From NCBI GenBank assembly GCA_022571135.1, contig JACZYK010000197.1, positions 1 to 5,624 of the forward strand: a stretch of DNA of 5,624 bases. The letters run 5' to 3'. This stretch comes from Bacteroidota bacterium (GTDB lineage: Bacteria > Bacteroidota > Rhodothermia > Rhodothermales > UBA10348). Position numbers and translations under genes: made by a program. Positions 1 to 5,517 of the stretch are shown here, one piece after another; within the stretch, counting starts at the first letter, position 1; each line of letters begins with the position of its first letter. The notes beneath the pieces were generated by a model. The model searched no databases. It had not been told where the DNA came from and saw nothing but the letters and a program-made list of their open reading frames with translations.

Positions 1-29
1 CCGGGTCGGGTCTATTTTTTCGCCCGGCG

Positions 30-44
30 GCGTTATCAGGCGCT
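30..44 (+). repeat. Leader motif copy 1 (GCGTTATCAGGCGCT)
   Basis: This 15-mer matches the copy at 121-135 at 13 of 15 positions in the same orientation, differing only at bases 7 and 13. It is followed after 1 nt by ATG at 46-48, which is immediately followed by TAA, so no real gene starts here. It is a probable regulatory motif or a duplicated translation-initiation region; the function is unknown. Confidence 0.6.
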
Positions 45-46
45 TA

Positions 47-61
47 TGTAACGTTGTTACA
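47..61. promoter_or_regulatory. Hyphenated palindrome TGTAAC-GTT-GTTACA, candidate operator
   Basis: Perfect 6-bp arms flank a 3-bp centre, in a non-coding leader 79 nt upstream of nrnA. The symmetry and size fit a dimeric helix-turn-helix repressor site, or a small RNA hairpin. I cannot assign a regulator. The GTTA/TAAC words recur in the leader motif copies. Confidence 0.4.
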
Positions 62-120
62 CTGCGTGTCTTCTGCCTTGCTGGACAAAAAAATAGCCAC
101 CGGCTCCGCGGTTGCAGGTA

Positions 121-135
121 GCGTTAACAGGCCCT
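121..135 (+). repeat. Leader motif copy 2 (GCGTTAACAGGCCCT), overlapping the nrnA ribosome site
   Basis: This is the second direct copy of the motif at 30-44. It ends 4 nt before the nrnA start codon, so its CAGG (128-131) is also the only candidate Shine-Dalgarno for nrnA. Anything bound or base-paired here would be expected to control nrnA translation. Bases 123-136 recur as an exact reverse complement at 4561-4574. Confidence 0.65.
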
Positions 136-139
136 AGCA

Positions 140-1219
140 ATGCTGGAACAGCTCATTTCCATACTGAAAGAGAGTAAAAGCGTCGTTATATCGACGCACA
201 CGAGGCCGGACGGAGATGCGATCGGATCACAGATCGCACTCGGGCTTTTTCTCGTAAAGCAGGGAAAGACGGTGTCGTTGATTAACCACGATCCGGCACC
301 CTTCAATATGGATTGGCTGCCTGGTTCCGATCGTCTGGAGGTATTCGACGGCTCTCTTTCGCAGCGGGAATCGATTTCGGCCGCCGACGTCATTGTTATC
401 ATTGACACGAATACGGAGGATCGCCTCGGAGACCTCGGAATTCCGATCCGAAGTGCTGCGGGGACAAAGGTCCTTGTAGACCATCATACGAGTCCCGAAT
501 CCTGGTTCGATTTGTCTCTGTGCCGTGAGAGCGCTTCCTCCTCCGGAGAACTCGTTTACGAGATCATCGGGGCCTGGAATCCGGATGCCCTAGACTTCGA
601 TATCGCCGTGGCACTGTACGTGGCGATCATGACCGATACCGGCTCGTTTCGATACAGTAACGTGTCACCGTCGCTCCATCGAATGGTCGCCGACCTGCTC
701 GAACGCGGTGGACTGGATGTTTCTAAGATTCACGATTCCATCTTTGACCGCAGATCACCGGAAGTGCTCGCTCTGATCAGCCGCGTACTCGAAACGGCGA
801 GATTCTACTACGACAGTCAGATCGGAAGCCTCGTCATTTCGAGGAGAGTCCTGAATGAAACGCGGGCAAACGTAGAGCATTCGGACGGATTCGCCAATTA
901 TATCCTATCCGTCGAGGGCGTTCGGGTCGCCTTGTTGTTCACCGAGACCGTAAAGGGAACGAAAGTCAGTTTTCGTTCGAAGGGAGAGGATCACGTGCAC
1001 ACCTGGGCCCAGGCGTTCGGAGGCGGCGGGCATAAGAACGCCTCCGGAGCATTTCTTCGGAAGCCGCTCGAGGAAGCGATGGAAGTCGTCGTGTCCAGGG
1101 CACCCAGGTTCGTCGATCTGAAAATCGAGGGTTCGGAGTCGGGAGAAAATCTCTCACCCGAGGACTCGGCATATCTTAATTCACTCTTGGACGTGCAGAC
1201 GAAAGGTCCGGCATCATGA
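140..1219 (+). CDS. nrnA: DHH/DHHA1 family bifunctional oligoribonuclease / pAp phosphatase (NrnA-like)
   Basis: The 359-residue product carries the full DHH phosphoesterase signature. Motif I is THTRPDGDAIGS (residues 19-30, with H20, D24 and D26). Motif II is VIIDTN (D89). Motif III is VDHHTSP (D114-H115-H116), and motif IV is MTDTGSF (D166). A C-terminal DHHA1 substrate-binding domain ends in FGGGGHKNASGA (293-304). Known members are cytoplasmic Mn-dependent enzymes that degrade 2-5 nt RNAs and dephosphorylate 3'-phosphoadenosine 5'-phosphate (pAp); that this protein does both is inferred. Length is slightly above the usual 310-345, because of a hydrophilic tail of about 35 residues. The ATG at 140 is chosen because residues 1-20 align with the normal family start. 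It has only a weak AGG ribosome site (129-131), which lies inside the repeated leader motif. It is the first gene of the block and its stop overlaps the pepA start (ATGA). A cyclic-dinucleotide phosphodiesterase role is an alternative, but the GdpP-type membrane and GGDEF parts are absent. Confidence 0.93.
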   Translation: MLEQLISILKESKSVVISTHTRPDGDAIGSQIALGLFLVKQGKTVSLINHDPAPFNMDWLPGSDRLEVFDGSLSQRESISAADVIVIIDTNTEDRLGDLGIPIRSAAGTKVLVDHHTSPESWFDLSLCRESASSSGELVYEIIGAWNPDALDFDIAVALYVAIMTDTGSFRYSNVSPSLHRMVADLLERGGLDVSKIHDSIFDRRSPEVLALISRVLETARFYYDSQIGSLVISRRVLNETRANVEHSDGFANYILSVEGVRVALLFTETVKGTKVSFRSKGEDHVHTWAQAFGGGGHKNASGAFLRKPLEEAMEVVVSRAPRFVDLKIEGSESGENLSPEDSAYLNSLLDVQTKGPAS

Positions 1220-2712
1220 AGGTTTCTGTTTCGACTATTTCTCTTTCGGAGTTAGACGTTGATCTGCTCGTGGTTCCCGTGAACCTGAAGGATGCCGAAT
1301 CGGGCTTGACGCTCCTGGTTGAACATTTTGGCTCCATTATCGAGCGGATCCGCCCGGATTTTTCGGGAAAACCCGGAAGCACTACGGTGATCTATCCGGA
1401 TCAGGGTTCCGCGCGGAGGGTTGTTCTTGTCGGGCTCGGAGAGCCGGAGAAGATTGATCCGGAGCTGTTGCGCCGGGCCGCGGCGGAAGGCGCCGCAATC
1501 GTCGATTCGATGTCTGTGGAAACAGTCGCGATAGCCGTTCCCGAAACCATGCTGGACAGTGAGACCGCGAGTCAGGCTCTCGTCGAAGGTTTTGTACTGG
1601 GCGCCTATAGCTTCACGCGTTACAAAACCGACTCACAATCGGAGACTGGGGTCCAGCGCCTGGTCGTCCAGACCGTCAATGAGGACAAACAGGTACGGCG
1701 CGGCGCGGAGAGAGGTAGGATCGTCGCCGAAGCAGTCTGCACGGCACGGGATCTGGTCAATCTGTCACCGGACGAAAAAACGCCGACCATGCTGTCGAAA
1801 GCCATCGAGAAGTCCGGGCGCAAGTTCGGGTACGAGACCTCGGTGTGGGACAAGGCCCTAATCGCAGCGGAGGGGATGAATGGTCTTCTGGCCGTGAATC
1901 GAGGAAGCAAGGATCCTCCGACGTTCACGGTACTCGAGTGGAAACCCGAAAATGCCAGAAATATGCGGCCCATCATACTGGTCGGTAAGGGGGTCGTGTT
2001 CGATACGGGCGGATTGTCCCTCAAACCGACCAAAGATGCGATGGACTCGATGAAGTGCGATATGGCGGGAGCAGCGGCCGTCGTCGGTGCGATGGAGGCG
2101 ATCGCCCGTCTTGCTCTTCCCGTATTCGTCGTCGGCCTGATTCCGGCAACGGACAATCGACCTGGAGAAACCGCTTACGTCCCGGGAGACGTGGTCCGAA
2201 TGCATTCGGGTAAGACCGTCGAAGTCCTGAACACCGATGCGGAGGGTCGGATGATACTGGCCGATGCCCTCTCCTATGCCAGGACCTTTCATCCGGAACT
2301 CGTCGTGGACGTAGCTACCCTTACCGGAGCGTGTGTCGTGGCTCTCGGTGAATTCGTGGCCGGCGTAATGACCAACGAAATGAACGGATCCGCCGAGCGT
2401 CTGGAGGCCATCACGGATGCGGGCAGACGAAGCGGTGAGCTCGTTCATCCCCTCCCGATGTATGATGAATATTCCGAACTCCTCAAGAGCGACGTGGCGG
2501 ACCTGAAAAACGTAGGGGGCAGATCGGCGGGAGCGATCACGGCGGCCAAGTTCCTTGAGCATTTCGTAGACTATCCGTGGATTCACCTGGATATCGCCGG
2601 TCCCGCGTTCCTGAGTAAGGCCCATTCATATCACCCGGTTGGTGGCACAGGGTTCGGCGTTCGTCTTCTGGTGGAGCTTCTGAGAGACTTTGTCCAGAAG
2701 AATCGAACTTGA
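1216..2712 (+). CDS. pepA: Leucyl aminopeptidase, peptidase family M17 (PepA)
   Basis: This is a 498-residue M17 cytosol aminopeptidase, a normal length for the family. It removes N-terminal residues, classically leucine, from peptides using two metal ions, and is usually a cytoplasmic hexamer. The poorly conserved N-terminal domain covers about residues 1-165 and the catalytic domain the rest. The metal and catalytic residues are all in place: K258 and D263 in VGKGVVFDTGG, K270 in LSLKPT, D282 in CDMAGAA, and D341, E343 and R345 in NTDAEGRM (339-346). That last motif has M where the PROSITE signature has L, a mild change. The ATG at 1216 overlaps the nrnA stop by 4 nt and has a good AAAGG site at 1202-1206. 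The stop overlaps the pdxA TTG start. In E. coli PepA also binds DNA as a regulator and in Xer recombination; nothing here shows that. Confidence 0.96.
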   Translation: MKVSVSTISLSELDVDLLVVPVNLKDAESGLTLLVEHFGSIIERIRPDFSGKPGSTTVIYPDQGSARRVVLVGLGEPEKIDPELLRRAAAEGAAIVDSMSVETVAIAVPETMLDSETASQALVEGFVLGAYSFTRYKTDSQSETGVQRLVVQTVNEDKQVRRGAERGRIVAEAVCTARDLVNLSPDEKTPTMLSKAIEKSGRKFGYETSVWDKALIAAEGMNGLLAVNRGSKDPPTFTVLEWKPENARNMRPIILVGKGVVFDTGGLSLKPTKDAMDSMKCDMAGAAAVVGAMEAIARLALPVFVVGLIPATDNRPGETAYVPGDVVRMHSGKTVEVLNTDAEGRMILADALSYARTFHPELVVDVATLTGACVVALGEFVAGVMTNEMNGSAERLEAITDAGRRSGELVHPLPMYDEYSELLKSDVADLKNVGGRSAGAITAAKFLEHFVDYPWIHLDIAGPAFLSKAHSYHPVGGTGFGVRLLVELLRDFVQKNRT

Positions 2713-3803
2713 TCGAGCACAGCCGCACCACGTCGTACGGATATGATATGAACACGCAGGATGAAGCCGGTCTGACTTCGTCGGAGTCGCCTCAATTCCG
2801 TCCCCGGATTGCCATCTCATCGGGTGATTTCAACGGCGTGGGGCCTGAAGTCGTTATCAAGTGTTTGAGTGATACGCGGTTGATGCGGTTCTTGGAACCC
2901 GTCATCGTAGGACCTGTCGACGCGCTTAATTACCACGCCGAACACCTTGGATTTGACGAGGTCAGATTCAGATCCGTAGAATCGGTAGACAGCGCCGAAG
3001 CCGATGTGATTCCCGTCCTGGATATCTCGAACGGGCAGAGATGTGACGTTCAGTTCGGTGTAACGGACCCGGTTGCAGGCAACATCGCCATGCGCGCTGT
3101 GGATCGCGCCGTCGAACTCTGCCTCTCAGGAGAGGTCGACGCCATGGTGACCGCTCCGATTTCCAAGGAGGCCATTTCTCTGGCGGGATTCGACTCGCCC
3201 GGACATACCGAATTCGTCGCTCGAAAATGCGCGACCGAGTCCTTTTCCATGATGATGGTTGCAGACCGGATGAGAATAGGTCTGGTTACCGGCCATACGT
3301 CCATATGGAACGTTCCGAAGCTGATAACGGAAGAGGTCATACTCGAAAAACTGAGGATTATTTCTTCCTGTCTCATACGGGATTTCGGGGTGTCTCGTCC
3401 AAGGATCGCCGTTCTGGCGCTCAATCCGCATGCGGGAGAGAGTGGCATGATGGGCAAGGAGGAGGCGGAGATAATTATTCCTGCGCTGGATAAGGCCCGG
3501 GAGAGAGGAGATCTCGTATTTGGTCCTTTTCCCGCGGACGGTTTCTTCGGGACGTCCGGCTTTCGGAATTTCGATGCCGTTCTGGCCATGTATCACGATC
3601 AGGGACTGATTCCATTCAAAACACTGGCATTCGATTCTGGAGTCAACTACACCGCAGGTCTACCGATCGTACGCACGTCTCCCGACCACGGGACCGCGTT
3701 CGATATTGCCGGACACGGTGTAGCGAGGCCGACCAGCATGCGCAGCGCCATCTTTCTGGCCGTCGATATCGCCCGGAGACGAAAGAGCGCGTTAGAAGCA
3801 TGA
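2709..3803 (+). CDS. pdxA: 4-hydroxythreonine-4-phosphate dehydrogenase (PdxA)
   Basis: PdxA oxidises 4-phosphohydroxy-L-threonine with NAD in the DXP-dependent route to pyridoxal 5'-phosphate; the product is then used by PdxJ. Residues are numbered from the TTG at 2709 (364 aa). The three metal-ligand histidines are H196 (TGHTS), H241 (NPHAG) and H296 (MYHDQ). Their 45- and 55-residue spacings equal those I recall for E. coli PdxA (166, 211, 266). Other family motifs are APISKEA (149-155), GHTEF (165-169), PADGFF (275-280) and RTSPDHGTA (322-330). The opening motif is SGDFNGVGPE rather than the commoner GDPAGIGPE. The start is uncertain. TTG at 2709 makes a TTGA overlap with pepA, matching the other junctions, and would add about 30 residues before the conserved domain. 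ATG at 2748 gives 351 aa and no clear ribosome site. The related four-carbon-acid dehydrogenase PdxA2 cannot be ruled out by motif alone. Confidence 0.94.
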   Translation: MIEHSRTTSYGYDMNTQDEAGLTSSESPQFRPRIAISSGDFNGVGPEVVIKCLSDTRLMRFLEPVIVGPVDALNYHAEHLGFDEVRFRSVESVDSAEADVIPVLDISNGQRCDVQFGVTDPVAGNIAMRAVDRAVELCLSGEVDAMVTAPISKEAISLAGFDSPGHTEFVARKCATESFSMMMVADRMRIGLVTGHTSIWNVPKLITEEVILEKLRIISSCLIRDFGVSRPRIAVLALNPHAGESGMMGKEEAEIIIPALDKARERGDLVFGPFPADGFFGTSGFRNFDAVLAMYHDQGLIPFKTLAFDSGVNYTAGLPIVRTSPDHGTAFDIAGHGVARPTSMRSAIFLAVDIARRRKSALEA

Positions 3804-4558
3804 CCGAGATTGCTCCATATACACTCCTGGCCGATGGTTACGATTCGGTCATGGAGCACGTGGACTATGACGCCTGGGTCGATTACATCAGAGTCGTCTT
3901 CGAACGAATCCGGACCGAGCCGGAATCGATCCTGGAGCTGGGATGCGGCACGGGAAGTTTCGCCGTCAGGTACGTCGCGCGCCGGCCGATTCGGTATCTG
4001 GCCACCGATCGCTCGGAGGATATGCTTCGCATGGCCCGAAACAAGTCGGCCGGTATCGAGTCTGGCCTGGAGTTTGCGCGGGCGGACTTTACCAATTTCT
4101 CCCTCGATGAGCGCTTTGACGCTGTTCTGTTGCTATATGACGGTTTGAATTACGTGCTCGATCTCTCGGCAATCGGAGCTGTCGTAAGGAGCGTGGCCGG
4201 AGTGCTGAAGGCCGGCGGTCTGTTCGTCTTCGACCAGAGTACTCCGGTTAATTCACTCTCGAACGAGGGTGATTTCGAAGATGAGGGTTGCTGCGACGCA
4301 TTCTCATTCACCCGGCGAAGCGATTATCACGCCGGCCGGCGAATTCATTCGAATAAATTTTTCCTTCATACGGGTCGGGGCGTCTTCGTAGAGAAGCACG
4401 TTCAACGGGTATACGAGTACGCTGAAATCCGTTTCCTCCTGGAGGATAGTCCCTTCGATGTCATAGAGGCATACGACGGGTTTTCGCTGCAGCCGGCCAC
4501 GGACGATTCCGAGCGCATTCACTGGGTGGTTCGAAAACCGCAAGAAACTTCGCCTTAG
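3800..4558 (+). CDS. Class I SAM-dependent methyltransferase, YqeM-like, substrate unknown
   Basis: This is a 252-residue Rossmann-fold methyltransferase. The SAM-binding motif I is ILELGCGTG (44-52), followed by the acidic motif II residue in ATDRS (D70). The motif IV region is RFDAVLLLYDGLNYV (105-119), and LKAGGLFVFD (136-145) precedes the C-terminal strands. The opening, YDSVMEHVDYDAWVDYI (14-30), together with DGLNYV resembles Bacillus YqeM-type proteins, whose substrate I do not know to be established. No membrane segment or signal peptide is visible, so it is probably cytoplasmic. The ATG at 3800 overlaps the pdxA stop as ATGA. There is no well-spaced ribosome site (AGAAG at 3794-3798 is only 1 nt away), so translation probably depends on reinitiation from pdxA. 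It is the last gene of the tightly overlapped block. Neighbouring PdxA gives no firm clue to the substrate. Confidence 0.85.
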   Translation: MTEIAPYTLLADGYDSVMEHVDYDAWVDYIRVVFERIRTEPESILELGCGTGSFAVRYVARRPIRYLATDRSEDMLRMARNKSAGIESGLEFARADFTNFSLDERFDAVLLLYDGLNYVLDLSAIGAVVRSVAGVLKAGGLFVFDQSTPVNSLSNEGDFEDEGCCDAFSFTRRSDYHAGRRIHSNKFFLHTGRGVFVEKHVQRVYEYAEIRFLLEDSPFDVIEAYDGFSLQPATDDSERIHWVVRKPQETSP

Positions 4559-4560
4559 AT

Positions 4561-4574
4561 TAGGGCCTGTTAAC
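4561..4574 (-). repeat. Inverted copy 3 of the leader motif, before ftsE
   Basis: The bases TAGGGCCTGTTAAC are the exact 14-nt reverse complement of 123-136. The copy starts 2 nt after the methyltransferase stop and ends 29 nt before the ftsE start, in the only gap between the first five genes. It is followed by a T-rich stretch (4578-4582). The internal GGG/CCC stem (4563-4565 with 4574-4576) is too short to call a terminator by itself. Confidence 0.6.
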
Positions 4575-4593
4575 CCATTTTTCTTAGAATTCC

Positions 4594-4598
4594 GGAAG
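4594..4598 (+). promoter_or_regulatory. Ribosome binding site of ftsE (GGAAG)
   Basis: GGAAG lies 5 nt before GTG 4604 and decides that start, since no in-frame ATG nearby fits the conserved FtsE N-terminus (MIELKNVSVSYP). It shows that ftsE can be translated independently of the upstream block. Confidence 0.6.
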
Positions 4599-4603
4599 CT
4601 GAA

Positions 4604-5293
4604 GTGATCGAACTCAAAAACGTTTCCGTTTCCTATCCTCTCCCGGAAGGGGGCAGAAAATCCGTTTTTGAAAACGTCTCGATGCACATCCGTCGAGGCG
4701 AGATGGCCTACCTCGTCGGACCGACAGGGAGCGGAAAGACCACGCTGCTTCGGTTGCTGTACATGGATATCAAGCCCGATTCGGGTTTGATTCGCGTTGC
4801 CGACTACAGATCGGCCGATATCCAACCTTCGGAGATTCCCTTCCTGCGACGGTCGCTCGGAATCGTATTTCAGGACTTCCAGCTGCTCCCGGATCGCAGC
4901 GTATTTGACAACGTGGCCTTTGTGCTCTATGTCACGGGAAAGAGGGGGAAGGCGGTGCAGAACCGTGTACTGCATGTGTTGTCGCGAGTAGGACTGGGCC
5001 ACAAGAGGCGCCGGTTTCCTCACGAACTTTCGGGCGGTGAGCAGCAGCGCGTCGTGATCGCGCGCGCCATCGTCAATGACCCGTGGATCGTTCTGGCCGA
5101 CGAACCGACGGGCAATCTGGATCCGGCGGTGGCGGACGACATCCAGCGACTGCTCTCCGGTCTGAATCGCCAGGGGATGACGCTCCTGATGGCGACGCAC
5201 GACTACCGACTCGTGCGGAAATTTCCGGCCCGAACGCTCGCCGTAATGAACGGTCAGATCGTAGAAGTCGATCCGACAACGCTCGGGACGTAG
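4604..5293 (+). CDS. ftsE: Cell-division ABC transporter ATP-binding protein FtsE
   Basis: The 229-residue product is a complete ABC ATPase. It has Walker A GPTGSGKT (39-46), the Q-loop FQDF (Q90), and the signature LSGGEQQR (142-149). Walker B with catalytic glutamate is IVLADEP (162-168, E167), followed by D-loop NLDP (171-174) and H-loop ATHD (H199). The phrase VFQDFQLLPDRSVFDNVAF (88-106) is typical of FtsE, rather than of LolD- or MacB-type relatives. Known FtsE pairs with the membrane protein FtsX at the inner face of the division site and drives activation of peptidoglycan hydrolases. The GTG start has a good GGAAG site (4594-4598, 5 nt spacing). Unlike the four upstream genes it does not overlap its neighbour. 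No ftsX follows directly, which is common in some phyla, so the partner is presumably elsewhere. A LolD-like lipoprotein-release ATPase is the main alternative. Confidence 0.88.
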   Translation: MIELKNVSVSYPLPEGGRKSVFENVSMHIRRGEMAYLVGPTGSGKTTLLRLLYMDIKPDSGLIRVADYRSADIQPSEIPFLRRSLGIVFQDFQLLPDRSVFDNVAFVLYVTGKRGKAVQNRVLHVLSRVGLGHKRRRFPHELSGGEQQRVVIARAIVNDPWIVLADEPTGNLDPAVADDIQRLLSGLNRQGMTLLMATHDYRLVRKFPARTLAVMNGQIVEVDPTTLGT

Positions 5294-5436
5294 TGATAAG
5301 GGCTCGTCAGTCTGGTTTGCTCACGCGTCAGGTGCACATTATATTGGGCGACATTCGAAAATTAGCGGCAAAATCCAGTATTTCTTGCACTTAAGAAGCA
5401 TTTCAGCGACTCGTGAGATGACGGGTTCATCACCGA

Positions 5437-5448
5437 GATCACGTGATC
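5437..5448. promoter_or_regulatory. 12-bp perfect palindrome GATCACGTGATC, candidate operator
   Basis: This uninterrupted palindrome lies in the 224-nt gap between ftsE and the membrane-protein gene, 69 nt before ATG 5518. It contains two GATC sites and a CACGTG core. It could be a transcription factor site. It would fall inside the coding region if the membrane protein began at GTG 5443. No terminator hairpin with a T tract was seen in this gap. Confidence 0.35.
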
Positions 5449-5517
5449 AGCTCTCTTTACCGGGCCGACCGGAGCCGCGAATACCCAGTCGAACCCTCTC
5501 TAATCCGAAAACTTGAA

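Larger units (their letters stand above)
12..96. repeat. 9-bp inverted repeat CTATTTTTT / AAAAAATAG
   Basis: Positions 12-20 are the exact reverse complement of 88-96, and allowing one bulge adds two G-C pairs (9-10 with 97-98). In RNA this would enclose motif copy 1 and the palindrome in one stem-loop domain, leaving motif copy 2 and the nrnA start outside it. The arms are A/T runs, so chance is a real possibility. Confidence 0.3.
1..139 (+). promoter_or_regulatory. Repeat-rich leader upstream of the nrnA block
   Basis: This non-coding leader of the four-gene block holds a T6 run (15-20), an A7 run (87-93), the palindrome at 47-61, and two copies of a 15-bp motif. I could not find a convincing sigma-70 pair or a Bacteroidota-type TAnnTTTG element, so the transcription start is not placed. 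The first bases (1-10, then the T run at 15-20) could be the 3' arm and U-tract of a terminator for a gene left of the window, but the other arm is not visible. Confidence 0.45.

Noticed and set aside
1..27. Terminator hairpin from CCGGG (1-5) and CCCGG (23-27)
   Set aside because: The T run would sit in the loop rather than after the stem. If a terminator exists here its 5' arm lies outside the window.
1620..2156. Reverse-strand frame of 178 codons in pepA
   Set aside because: It is antisense to the metal-binding region of PepA. It is Ser/Thr/Arg-rich with no motif.
1858..2625. Long reverse-strand open frame (255 codons) antisense to pepA
   Set aside because: It lies wholly within pepA, whose catalytic motifs are intact. 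Its translation is rich in Arg, His and Gly with no recognisable motif, so it is a shadow frame.
110..3079. Shared 10-mer CGGTTGCAGG in the leader (109-118) and in pdxA (3070-3079)
   Set aside because: One copy is inside conserved coding sequence, and a 10-base match is expected by chance in a window this long.
4559..4590. Rho-independent terminator between the methyltransferase and ftsE
   Set aside because: GGG(4563-4565)/CCC(4574-4576) followed by a short T run gives only a 3-bp stem, too weak to call. The inverted motif copy is the better description of this gap.
4304..5200. Reverse-strand open frame (298 codons) across the methyltransferase and ftsE
   Set aside because: It is antisense to two well-supported genes and crosses their junction. 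It has no domain motif and an Arg/His-rich composition typical of shadow frames.
5382..5397. Small inverted repeat TTCTT-GCACTT-AAGAA after ftsE
   Set aside because: A 5-bp A/T-rich stem without a following T tract is expected by chance in a gap of this size.
5422..5435. tRNA T-arm-like sequence GGTTCATCACC
   Set aside because: The loop lacks the conserved purine-adenine (it reads TTCATCA), and no acceptor, D or anticodon arms could be built around it.
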